Assembly (NCBI GenBank): GCA_033807695.1
Contig: CM066305.1
Coordinates: forward strand, 1,364,001-1,428,000
DNA: 64,000 bases
Direction of reading: 5' to 3'
DNA from: Daedaleopsis sinensis
Taxonomy: Eukaryota > Basidiomycota > Agaricomycetes > Polyporales > Polyporaceae
Positions 1-10,306 of this stretch are shown piece by piece. The notes beneath the pieces were generated by a model, which had not been told where the DNA came from, did not search any database, and worked only from the letters and a program-made list of their open reading frames with translations. Positions within the stretch are counted from its first letter, which is position 1, and every line of letters starts with the position of its first letter. The position numbers and the translations under genes were made by a program.

Positions 1-627
1 CACCGCAAAGGACCTTCCCGAGCCATGTGTGCAACATCTGGTCCATCGCTGTCACCACTCTCCCGATGGTCGCCGCCGCTTCGAGGTGGTCGTTCTTCGT
101 TCTTGTGCCATCTGTTCACATGCTCGCCCTATCAGATAACTATGGCTTCCAGACACAGATCCTTCTCAGCATTCTCATTGGCTGGCAATCGCTCCAAGCA
201 GGCCCCGACAAATACGATACGCTTCCGGACCGAGCCTTAACCGTCTCCATACCGAGCCTTTGCCGTCTAGGCGTTATTTGGCCACATCGGCTACAGATGG
301 CCTCTTCGTCGAGATCAGCCTCCAGCACGCTCCCTCAATACGCTAGCGTGCTCAATACACTTGCCCCGCACCGAATCTATTGTGCCGAGCATTTGGACGC
401 AATTACCCCGGATTCTCAAATGCGCCATGCGAGGGTCCTGACCTTGGTGCGCTAAACCATGCCCGATGCTAGATGACTTCAGTCCGTTGACCTCTCTAAG
501 ATATGCTGTAAATAGGAACGACTCTCCGGCCGGTGCCCGTCAAACAATCACGCGGTCGTCGTGACATTTCCGACCAGCACCGGTCCCTCGACTGAGACGT
601 CGGTGATTGAGCTTGTGTCGCAGTCAG
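1..627. other. No recognised gene; upstream region of the ferric reductase
   Basis: Short open frames exist on both strands, the longest covering about 27-455 on the + strand, but none shows a domain, a convincing splice pattern or a familiar protein. The left edge may carry the end of a gene that lies outside the window. The stretch also holds the iron-GATA candidate site and leads into the FRE core promoter. Confidence 0.5.
131..139 (+). promoter_or_regulatory. Candidate iron-responsive GATA site (ATCAGATAA)
   Basis: The nine bases fit ATCWGATAA, the extended site bound by fungal iron-sensing GATA repressors (Urbs1, SreA, Sre1). It lies about 560 bp upstream of a ferric reductase start codon. 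Roughly one chance match is expected in 64 kb counting both strands, so position is the main argument. Confidence 0.45.
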
Positions 628-635
628 TATAAATA
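628..635 (+). promoter_or_regulatory. TATA box of the ferric reductase gene
   Basis: TATAAATA stands 66 bp upstream of the ATG at 701, a normal distance for a fungal TATA element with a short leader. TATA-driven promoters are typical of regulated genes such as metal-uptake reductases. Confidence 0.6.
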
Positions 636-700
636 CGAAGCGCAACTTCGTGACCGAGCCAGAGACGACCTCTCGACACCGCGCCCAACACCTGTCGACA

Positions 701-3159
701 ATGACTTGGCCCGCCAACGCCGACTTGCGCCTCTCCGCTCGCGCGTACTCGCCCTCCAAAGCCGACAAGGCTTTCAAGGCTGCTCAGCAAGCGCAGGCGA
801 TCAAGGAGTTATGGCTCCTCATCACCGCCATCGTTGGGTTTCTGTTCATTGTCCGTGTCTTGCGCTTCGTCCTTTCGTTGCCCTTCCGTCGCTCCTTCTC
901 GACGGATGAGCCCACGAACAGTGTCGGCACGTCGGAGAAGGTCTCATCTGAAGCAGTCATTCCTGGCAAGACCGGAAAAGCATCCTGGCGACAGGTGCCC
1001 GCGGCCCTCGCCTCGGGGTTCAGGATTATCGCCTTCCGTATTCAAGTCCCTCTTGGAGTCGGCTCGGCGTCCTTCACAGAGCTGTTCTTCATCTTCGGCT
1101 ACATTGCGACCATGCTGAGCTTCACTCTGACAAATTGTGAGTCGACGCCCGATAGTCCCACGGAAATGCGCATTGATCCCTACCTCTGCAGCTCAAAATC
1201 TACAATACTGGTTCTTCGAGGACAAGGCGGCCCATCTAGCCTCTTGTCAGCTCCCGCTCATCGTCGCTCTCGCCGGCAAGAACAACATCATTTCATGTGA
1301 GGAGATACAGACTTCTCTACTAGAACGACTTGCTCATCTTCATTTTCACAGGGATTACGGGGATTGGACACGAGAAGGTCAGGGTCTCACACGCACTTTG
1401 AATGACGCTTCTCCAAAAGCTAACACATTCTTCCGACAGCTGAATGTGCTACACCGCGCCGCCGCAAGGACCTGTCTGATTCTTCTCTGGGTCCACGCGT
1501 TGAGTCGCTCCATCTCCGGGTACGTAACACATCGCCGCCACTCCTCGTGAAGCCGTGCTTACTGTTTCCCAGGCTCTCGGACCACTTCGACTTCAGCCAT
1601 GCTTGGATGCGATGGGGAGCCACCGGACTGACGGCATTCACCCTTGCCACAATCCTGTCGGTCCGCTTCATCCGTAACGCCTTCTTCGAGTTCTTCCTCC
1701 TCGCACACATCTTCCTCGTCGGGTAAATGCCACGTGTATACTCCATTCCATGCTATCTTGCTCACATTGCCTCCTATCGCCACAGGGTGTTCATCATCAG
1801 TGGATATCTCCATGCGCGTGCGGTCGAGTACGTCCATTTACCTCCGCCACATGTCGACGTAGCTGTGGCTTCGCGTTCGGATGCAGTGACTGACTTGGTC
1901 GTTGGTGCTTCCTGCAGTTTCGGCGACTATTTCTGGCCGGGTCTGGTCGTATGGGCCTTCGACCGCGTGCTGCGTGCCGCCCGGCTCGTGTGGAACAACC
2001 GAGGGAAGGGCGGCGCGGACCACGAGCATGGTTCCGCGGTCGTCGAGCTTGTTTCCTCGGACACGATCCGGCTGACGATGCGCCGGAGGATGAACTGGCG
2101 CGCGGGGCAGCATGCGTATGTCATCCTGCCGACGGTCAGCGACATGCCCACCGAAGCCCACCCCTTCACGATCGCGAGCATCCCCAGGGGGCTGGACGGC
2201 ACGGACGGGCAGAGCGAGAAGGACGTCGTGTTCCTGGTCCGCGGACGGAGCGGATTCACGGGACGCCTCCGGGAGTATGCATCGAGGAACGGCATCTGTC
2301 GGGTGCCGGCGTTCGTCGACGGACCGTACGGATGCCCTCCGGACTTGACCAGCTTTTCGACGTGCATTCTGCTCGCTGGTACGCCTTTTCGCGTCCCCTT
2401 CGAGGGCCTGTTCGTTTTGCTCACTGTGACATAGGTGGCTCTGGGGTGTCGTACACGCTACCGCTTCTCCTTGATCTTGTGCAGTGAGTAAAGTCCGGGC
2501 CTGCGTCATGCATTCAGTACTCATCCGAACCTTTGCCTTAGTAACGCGCGTGCAGGAACGTCCACGGTTCGCCGCGTGATATTTGTTTGGGCGGTGCGCG
2601 AGTCAGGTAAATACAATCGGCCGTATATCATCGCTGTAACCCTTTGCTCACATGATTGATCACAGATCACCTCGGATGGATTTCGAAAACACTCGCTGAG
2701 GCACTCGCAGCGGCCCAGTCCACGAAGCTCGCGATAGAGCCTACCATCTACGTCACGAGTCCCAGCTCGACCATTCCGGAGATTCCGCGCACCCTTTCCC
2801 GCTCGTCAGATGGTGCGTCGACCCCGTCCGAGGTCGGCGAAGTCGACAAGGAGCTCCCCGTGTACTCCGCCCTGAAAATCATCAACGGACGCCCAAGCAT
2901 CCGCAGGATTCTCCATGAGGGTGTCGACGGGTCCGCGGGCCCCGTCTCGGTCGATGGTGAGTCCCTGCTTCGGGAAGAGGTTCGGAGATAATGACTGACG
3001 TGTTCTTCTGTTTGTTATCGGTCGCTAGTCTCTGGTCCTTCGTCTCTCACGCATTCCGTCTCTCGTGCGCTGGCCACTAAACTGGCCAGTCCTGTGAATG
3101 TGTTGAAGGGCGCGCCATCTGTGACCCTCCACGTCGAGACCTTCGGCATGTCAAGGTAA
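701..3159 (+). CDS. Ferric-chelate reductase, FRE/NOX family membrane flavocytochrome
   Basis: Plasma-membrane reductase predicted to pass electrons from cytosolic NADPH through FAD and two hemes to extracellular Fe(III) or Cu(II). The spliced protein is about 650 residues over roughly nine exons. An N-terminal membrane segment is followed by the ferric-reductase core. Two helices carry the bis-heme histidines, each pair spaced H-x13-H: NVLH...WVH and LLAH...YLH, the second pair formed across the intron near 1724-1785. Next come the FAD-binding HPFTIAS motif (about 2160) and an NAD-binding domain with ILLAGGSGVSYTLPLL, built across the intron near 2381-2434. A low-complexity Ser/Pro/Thr loop interrupts the C-terminal domain. 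The ATG follows a TATA box and starts the only frame reaching the core. Metal preference cannot be read from sequence. An iron-GATA site upstream suggests iron repression. Confidence 0.9.
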
Positions 3160-3515
3160 CAGCCTGCTAGTGAGGCGCGGCCCGGAATTGATGATCGCGT
3201 TCACGACTGCTTTTTTGTTGTATGAACTTGGACCCTTTCATAGAATGCCTGGCGGTGTCAGGCTTGATGTACCGATATTTACCTTCTGTAGCAATGTCAC
3301 CTCTAGAAACACACATAAGTGCGTAGAGTCAACCTCATGGAGCTTCCCGCGAACTCGACCCGCCTACTTACTCCCCGCCTCGAGAGGCGCTGGTTTAATG
3401 ATGCAAGGTCATGTGACGGAATCATTAGTACCGAACTTTTAGCCGAGCCTCGCGCGGAGGGAACGAGCTCGCTTGGCCGCCGGTGAGTGAACGGTTTTCG
3501 CTGTCTCGGTGTAGC
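3160..3515. other. Intergenic, nothing recognised
   Basis: This holds the 3' flank of the ferric reductase and the promoter of the ankyrin-FYVE-RING gene. I see no conserved element and no TATA box at a usual distance from the ATG at 3516. Confidence 0.5.
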
Positions 3516-6500
3516 ATGAGCGGCGGCTTCCTGCAACCATCTCACCAGCTCACGACTATCGAGGAGTAAGTACTCCGTGCCACCTCAGATCTCCTGCCTT
3601 CCCGTGTCCTCACGCTCACGCGAGCAGAGTCGCAAGCACTGCACCATCTCCCATCTCAAATTCGCCACCAATGCACACCGACTCGGACGAGGATGAAGAG
3701 TTCGTATACCCCGGGACCTCCGAGCCCTCTTCTCCCGCACCAGAGCCCGAAGACGTGCCGGTCGCCCAACCTGTTCCAAGACGCGCGGGAACACCGACTC
3801 CTGAGCCAATAGTCCAGGCCCCGCCGACACTGCAGACGAGTGCCTCCCCCGTGCCCTCGAAGCACCACCCGTCGCCCGCGCAACTCGAGGCGTTGCATGC
3901 CGCAGCGGCGTCAGGGGACCTCCGACGCGTCCAGACGGAGTTCAGGAAGGCCGTGCGTGCGGATGACGTGGAGCCGTTCGAGCTCGCGAACGATGCGTCC
4001 CCGAGGACCGGGCTCACCGCGCTGCACGCGGCAGCGAGCAGGGGCTGGCTGGACATCGTCAAGTGGCGTACGTCTCTTTCTCTATCTCTCGTGTCTCCCC
4101 AGGCGTCTGAACCCCGTCTGCCCGTGCCCGCAAGTCGTGGAGGAGTGCGGGGCGATTCCCGACATCGAGGACAAAGAGGGCGAGGTAGGCCACAGCGCTG
4201 CTCTTTCCGTGCGGGGGGCACCCGGTTGACGCGTCATATGCATGGCAGACCGCGCTGCACAAGGCGGCGTTGAACGGGCATTTGCCCATCATCGCGTATC
4301 TGCTCCCGGAGAAGGCGGACGTGCACGCGAAGGATGCTGATGGATGGACTGCGTTGCATAACGCGTGCTCCAAGGTGTGCCGTTTGCATTCTGCGCGCCG
4401 AGGTTGTGGCACTCAAGTCCGGGCAGGGTTATCTTGACATTGTCCGCTGGCTGTGCGAGAGCGGAGGGGCGACGTCCGAGATAGACGGCGCACCTGGTGT
4501 GGATGTGCGGAGCAAAGGAGGGTATACCCCATTGAGTAAGTTTGCGTTCTCTACTCGCATCTACGCGATTGGTGAACAGATTGTTTGGTTCCCGTTTACA
4601 GTGAACGCTGCGTCTAAGGGTCATCTGCCAATTGTGCTGTACCTCATGAACAAACAGCAAGCTGATCCGCTAGTGAGGAACAACTGGGGTGAGACTGCGT
4701 ATGACGTTGCTGCAGCTGTGTTTGAAGTCTGGATTTGTGAGGTAGGTTTGACAATGACACTCAAACCGATGTTATTTCTCATGCATATTCATGGCTACAG
4801 GTACTTCAACGGCATGAGTCGGAGAAGTGGCGTGATGCAAGCGTTCCCTACAATCCTCTGGGCGTGCACACGACTGTCCCTCTTGTCCTATATGAGAACC
4901 AGCGACTTGATGTCCGACTTAAGACCTTGGCCGTTTCCGGTGGCCGCGCTAAATTCTCAGCGTCAGGGTTAGGAAGACGCGGGCGACAAGCCCCCTTCGA
5001 GTTGGTGTTGCCGGCACCGAGTGAAACTAGCGGAAAGAAGATTGGGGCATGGCGTAGCGACGTCCAGTTACCTCTCCGCGAGGATCCCTTCACGTTGCCA
5101 AAGCCTGGTTCGTCACGCGAAGGTGCGGAACGGAGTCATTTCTGGCTGTAAGTATATCCTCCATCTGCTTCTAGTGCGCTGCCTGACAAGATACGCCTGC
5201 AGGTCCGATTGGACACTTGATGTCACTCCACCCGGTGTCGATGCTCAAGAAGGGTGGCAATACGCTCACTCTTTCTCTGACCCCGACGAAGACTGGGTAT
5301 CTGAGCAGCCCCCGCAGCTCGAACGTCTCATCACCGGTAGCGGCGCTGTGGCTGTCGGGCTCGGCGGTAGTAGTCGCAGCCGGAGTAGCAGTCACGGAAG
5401 CACAAGCACCGGCTCTCACCATCCGCAATCGTGGGTGCGACGTCGACGCTGGGTACGCGTGATGCGTCGGAGGCTCGACATACCTCCGCTGCCATTCCTT
5501 CTCCCGGATGGCGCAATGTATCATCTCGCGGACGGACAGCTGATACCCTATGTCGATCATGAAGAGAGCGACTTTGGCGGCAGCGATGGGCAGGAGCTGA
5601 GCACCATGCCGAGCACCGGGTTTGCCTCGCAGGATTACGTGGCGAGGGCAAGGTATCTGGTTGGTACGCCGCATCCGGATAGCGGGGACCTGAGTTCTGC
5701 GTTGGAGGCTCGTCGGATGATCGCCAAGCTTGAGCGGGCCACGACTGAGCTTCGCCAGGGTCTGCTTGGTAAGAGAGTTTGTAGTATTTATTTGTGGCTT
5801 GGAGACTGAGGATGTAGCAGGTGACGATGACAACGAGCGCAAGATCCAGGCAGAAGTCCTCCTAAATGCGTATAACAGGGAGCTTGAGAGGAGAAGACTC
5901 GCTGCTGGTGCTCAAGGGCTCCTCATCTTAGGTGACGGTGCGTAGGTAATTCTGCGCTGCGTGTGGCACGTGAAGTGAATGTCTTGCTTATGTCCAGATC
6001 ATGTCGACCTCGACGACGATGATGACGACGACGAGTTCCATTATCCGGGAGCATCGCCTACCGCTACCGAAACCGCTCGCCCTCCGTCACTAAGGTCGAC
6101 TACGACAGACTACTTCGGCCGCTCATTCAGCTACAACTCGCGAACACCGACAGACCTGACGCCCCACCTCTCGCAAGCTCCCGAGTTCCGCGTACCAACA
6201 CACGAAGCGCCACAGAAAGTCCTTACGCCCAGATGGGCTGCTCCTACGCCCCATCAATTGCATGCGACTTGGGAGCGAGATGACGCCGTGGCTGAATGTC
6301 GCGAGTGTAGGAGACGTTTCAACTTCTTGACCCGACGAGTGAGTTGGACCCTGTTACTCTATCCGATACCACTCTCACTAACTCCTTTGAACCTTAGCAC
6401 GTAAGTCCGCTCATCGCCTAACCACAAATCCGACGATTTACATGACCGTTTTCAAGCATTGTCGGCGATGTGGCCGTATATTCTGTGATCGATGCTCGTC

Positions 6501-7202
6501 ATACAGGGCTCTCCTAGACCCTTCAGACATCGTGCACGACCCGTCGTTCTCGGACGCGTCTCCTGTAGCCACGCAGCAACGGGTCTGCCAGAACTGCTAC
6601 GAGGAAGTCACAGCCACCGTGCCCAACGGCCTCTCGGCATCCCGCACGAACTCGATGGAGCGCATATTTATCGACCAGAGGCGACTGAACATCCCAAGCC
6701 CTACACGAGCGCAGTCGAGCTCGCAGCTGAGCGACCTTGCAGAGTACGCTACAAATGTCGCACTCGTACCCGATGCTGTGCGCTAACCTCGCCCTAGATG
6801 CCCTGTTTGTAATATCTCGCTATCCGACCTGGGCCCTCCGCATGCCCAAGAAGGACATGTTAAGCACTGTCTGGAGGGCGGTGCGGGCTCGGTGCCGCAG
6901 TCAGCCAAATACCTCGTGTACAAGTTGCCGGAAGAGAGCGCCCTCATTGGTGTCGAATGTGAGTCTCGCTCTTAGGATGGTGTCCTTGTGTGATCCTGAC
7001 CTGGTCCATTCTTGCAGGTGTCATCTGCCTTGAAGAGTTCGTCGAGGGAAGCACTGTGGCTCGATTGAGCTGTCTATGCAGCTTCCACAACAGTGAGTTC
7101 TACGCTCAGGAGAATGGAGGTGTCTTATTGACAATTGTTGTACCAGAATGTCTCTCGAACTGGCTAGAGCGTGGCAGGAGCTGTCCCGTGCACGCGCGTT
7201 GA
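3516..7202 (+). CDS. Ankyrin-DysF-FYVE-RING protein, probable endosomal E3 ubiquitin ligase
   Basis: A multi-domain protein of roughly 850-900 residues in many exons. In order: an acidic Pro/Ser-rich leader; ankyrin repeats (about 3880-4720), with repeat cores LTALHAAASRGWLDIV, TALHKAALNGHLPI and GWTALHNACSKGYLDIV; a dysferlin/peroxin DysF module (about 4980-5460), with SDVQLPLREDPF and the basic WVRRRRWVRV end; acidic linkers; a FYVE finger (about 6280-6600), with RRHHCRRCGRIFC and RVCQNCY; and a C-terminal RING-like finger (about 7010-7200), with CVICLEEF and CPVH. FYVE domains bind PI3P and RING domains recruit E2 enzymes, so an endosomal or vacuolar ubiquitin ligase like yeast Pib1 is inferred. 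The RING ends in CPVH and has Cys where RING-H2 has the first His. The FYVE signature depends on a 3-nt exon. The start at 3516 joins in frame to the exon at 3628; an ATG at 3671 is the alternative. Confidence 0.82.
6398..6400 (+). other. Three-nucleotide micro-exon (CAC) in the FYVE finger
   Basis: CAC sits between an acceptor (CTTAG, with ACTAAC branch sequence upstream) and a perfect donor (GTAAGT). Splicing exon ...CGACGA (ends 6338) to CAC and then to CATTGT (starts 6457) gives RRHHCRRCG, the invariant FYVE signature. Skipping it leaves RRHCRRCG, one His short. Both flanking introns have normal size (59 and 56 nt). Confidence 0.7.
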
Positions 7203-7509
7203 CACCCCCATTGTCTTACACACCTCATCATTTGTCTCCCTAGGCAGCCGATGTACAGGTCTATTTGAACGGGGGAGGACGGACCTATCTAACCCTCATC
7301 AACAACCTCAAGCATGCATGGTTCCACATCGGTCGTTGGATGTGTCTTCGCGCCGGACCACGCCCCCTAGGGAATTGACGATGAGATATCATCTCAATTG
7401 TTGGTGTTGCATCTTCTCTACTGTGTCATGGATATCTCCTACTGCTACACATTAATCGTTACATCTCGGATAGGATACATAGCTCTCAATATGGACAAGA
7501 CAATATGGT

Positions 7510-7675
7510 CTATTCTTCCCGTGGGATTGCCCATGGGATCCGTGCTTCGTCGATGCGGATGATAGTGGAAAGATCTTCATAGTCTGGCTCGACAATGTCC
7601 TGCCCCTTGATGCCGTCATCTTGGTCATCCTCGTCCCACCATGAAGGACGGACGCTCTCGCCCTCGCCGCCGTCG

Positions 7676-7707
<32 letters not shown>

Positions 7708-8570
7708 TTCAAGGTCGGAGTCTGAGGGCTTGTATGATCTGGTGATGCCATCATGTGTTGAGAGGTGTGAGATATGGGAGGGGAACGGAAGGACGTACAT
7801 GAATGCAAGCATCCGGGCATCCATCTCGGCTCTGGTTAGTTGCTCCCCCGCCACGACGTCTCCTCGCCGCCTCCGTTTCTCCTCCAGCTTCTGTTTCTGC
7901 TCTTGCTCCCGCTGATAAGATTCTTGCAAAATTTTCGTGGCCTCGTCGTATGACATGCCCACAGCTTGTGGTGCATTCCCCCCGTGCGCCGCCGGATTCT
8001 AGACGTCGTATAACGCATGAGCACATTTCGTACGCCCTGGAGATAACACACAAGACCACTTACCCAGCGAGCAAGTGCCCGTTGCTTCGCACCAATAGGT
8101 CGGGGTTCCGGCGGTGGCGGAGGAGTCGGCTCGGTGGTCGGGTCCACACTCATAGAGTCATCGTCTTGAATCTTGGTCTGTGCGAGCTGCGATCGGATGC
8201 CTTCAACGCCTAGCTCGGCTAGCCGGGCTCTTAGAGTAGCCTGTTGGTCCTCGAGCTGCTTGATGAATGTCGAACTTGAAGTGGAACTGCGGCCCCGGAA
8301 CGGAAGGAGGAGGCGGAGGAGCAGAGGGGAGACTGGCCATTACGATATGCCCTTGGAGCGAGGAGGAGCGGAATGCACTCACGTTTCGGCGAGGAGTCGC
8401 GCGTTGTACTCGTAGCGTTCTTCTAGTTCGGCTTTCGAGAGAGTATTGATCGACGCGTTCGCGCGGAGGCTCTTGACACCCTCCGGTTTCGGCGGTCGGC
8501 GCATGAAGGACGGGACATCACTGTGCGTGTGTCTTCGGGGCCTGGTGGGCGATCTGGTGGGTGATTGCAT
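7510..8570 (-). CDS. Conserved-looking acidic coiled-coil protein, function unknown
   Basis: Four exons encode roughly 290 residues. I do not recognise the family. Visible parts: an Arg/Pro/Ser-rich N-terminus (MQSPTRSPTRPRRH); a short helical segment (SKAELEERYEYNARLLAE); a heptad-rich region (FIKQLEDQQATLRARLAEL); a Pro-rich spacer; a second charged helix (QREQEQKQKLEEKRRRRG); then a run of twelve Asp residues and an acidic tail. Introns near 8262-8380, 7987-8060 and 7737-7799 join in frame with clear GT-AG ends. No signal peptide or membrane segment is seen. Basic and acidic ends around a coiled coil suggest a nuclear or scaffold protein, but this is a guess. It is convergent with the FYVE-RING gene. 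Confidence 0.7.
7671..7707. repeat. GTC/GAC trinucleotide microsatellite coding for poly-Asp
   Basis: An almost pure GTC run, interrupted by ATC triplets, reads on the minus strand as twelve Asp codons in the coiled-coil protein. Such runs often vary in length between strains. Confidence 0.8.
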
Positions 8571-8973
8571 GTTTAGACTAGTAAGTTGAGGACGTGCTGT
8601 AAGCTGAGAGGTGTAGAGAAAGGAGATTGGAATAGAGGAAGGGGCAGGGCGTGCTTATATAGGGACGGAATAGGCTCTGCTACTTCGGGGCGATCAGCGC
8701 GTACGTACACGGGCCCTTAGGCCTTCTGACCCAACAGTCACGCCCCTGCGCACAGACCTCTTTCGGCACTGCGCCGTGGTCCTCTCCTTCCATGGGTGGG
8801 TGGACCACGTCAGACACTCGGAGCGCAGTTATGCTACATTCGCCGATACAAATACACACGGAAATGACTCATGGCCACCAGCAATACAGAACGTCAACCT
8901 ACTCGCACAAATCAAATGACATCCCATGCACACCCTGCGTCTCGACTTCCCACTTCTGTATAGCTCCTACATC
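8571..8973. other. Intergenic; promoter of the 7510-8570 gene and 3' flank of PI31
   Basis: The sequence upstream of the minus-strand ATG at 8570 contains TTATATAG near 8654, a possible TATA element about 85 bp from the start codon. No other element was recognised. Confidence 0.4.
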
Positions 8974-10112
8974 CTACGAAAACATGTCGCGCTAAGCGTG
9001 ATATTAGGATGCGATACATTGATCATGTTTGCTGAGGACTCACCGAGCCTGGAGGCGGGAAGTCGTCAAAATCAGGATCCTGTCCGCCAAAAGGGCCGCC
9101 GCCGCCCCTGGGGTTCATCCCACGGCCGGGGAAAGGTGCACCAGGAGCAAATCCAGGCCCAACGGGATCGAAGCGTGCCCCAGGAGGGGCGCCGAGAGGG
9201 GGTAGGAATCCGTCACCCCCCCAAGGGCCCCTACCACCCGGTCCACGCCCACGCAAGCCAGCGTCGAAGATAGGATGGCCAGGGCCAACGAACATGCCGT
9301 CTCCTCCACTACCAGGAAAGAGGGGAGGAGGAGCGAAAGGATTACTGGGAAACGGGTCACGATCACGCCTACCGATCTCGAGAGGATTGTTGGGGGGTGA
9401 AATAGGAGTGAAACCGCGGGGAGGCTGCGGCGGGGCTTCAGGGTGCGGTGGTCCCTCCAACCGCACTCTAGCAGGAGGGGCAGCTTCGGTCTCTCGCAAC
9501 CGGTTAGGACCGGCATCGGAGTCCACTCGCTCAGTGGGAACATCCTTGGGCAGTCCTGGCATCAACTCTCGCAAAGTCGTGAGTTTGAACTGAGATACGA
9601 AATCATCGATGCGATTGGTGGAGATGAACCCGTTAGCGAGGGGTGGTGCATTCGACGACGTAAAGTCATGGGGGAAGAACGATGGTAAGGTGACATCATC
9701 GGCAGCAACATCGAACGTAGCAGTTTTCTCGCTCTGTGGGATCGTTAGCAAGAGAGCATCGCTAGCAGTGACAAACAGAACTGACCTCAGTTGCAATCGA
9801 GCTGATTAAGACACGATTTCCTAATTTTACCACTTTCACAAGCAGCTCTGAGCTGCTATGCTCGTGTTTGTATTTGAAAGTGTAGCTGCCCGGACCATGC
9901 TGGTTCCACTCCACTGGCAGGACATTGTTCTCGTAGGTGCGCGCAGCGGTGCTCTCGTCTACAGCAACGAGGTGGAAGCCAAGGACTGAGAACATGCTGT
10001 GGACTAGAGCAGCAATGGCATCCTGAGGTGTATCCAGCTTCTTCTTTCCAGATGGCAGTTTGCTCGGCAAAGCGTCGAGTAAGGGAAGAGCATCGAGAGT
10101 ATGGAAGGACAT
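8974..10112 (-). CDS. FUB1: Proteasome inhibitor/regulator PI31 (PSMF1, Fub1)
   Basis: PI31 binds the 20S proteasome and influences its assembly and activity. The first exon (9787-10112) encodes the N-terminal PI31 fold. Exon 2 (9044-9733) ends in a Gly/Pro/Phe-rich tail (PFPGRGMNPRGGGGPFGG) like that of other PI31 proteins. Exon 2 appears to run on to a nearby stop, but GTGAGT follows the codons for FPPPGS. An intron of 52 nt (8992-9043) joins FPPPGS to RDMFS and a stop at 8974. This restores the PPPG-x-DM ending of the family, a hydrophobic-aromatic-x (HbYX-like) tail with Phe in place of Tyr. The total is about 345 residues. It is divergent from PRP5, with 194 bp between starts. Confidence 0.88.
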
Positions 10113-10306
10113 GGTGGTTCTGAGTCAAGTTGTGAGCAGGCGTGCTGCATACTGCGCCAGACTGTGCGCTACGTAATCACTCCAAAGAGGCTTCAGGACA
10201 AACAGCACCAAACTCTGAGCAGGGTGCCGGCATCCTTGCTTGCTGATTTCGATTCTCAGTACCTCTCACTGCTCTCAGTCTTCCGTTCTACCACTGCGCA
10301 TACACC
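10113..10306. promoter_or_regulatory. Divergent promoter between PI31 and PRP5
   Basis: 194 bp separate the two start codons, so both promoters must overlap or share elements. No TATA box is evident; a pyrimidine-rich stretch precedes the PRP5 ATG. Confidence 0.6.

Noticed and set aside
27..455. Open frame of 142 codons at the left edge
   Set aside because: No domain, composition or splice evidence; the same stretch is also open in other frames, as expected by chance in this GC-rich DNA.
1838..2524. 228-codon open frame on the - strand
   Set aside because: Antisense to the FAD- and NAD-binding part of the ferric reductase, whose motifs are unmistakable.
9023..9043. PI31 ending in VSPQQT by reading through
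   Set aside because: GTGAGT follows FPPPGS and splicing gives a family-like DM-aromatic tail, which is more plausible than the read-through end.
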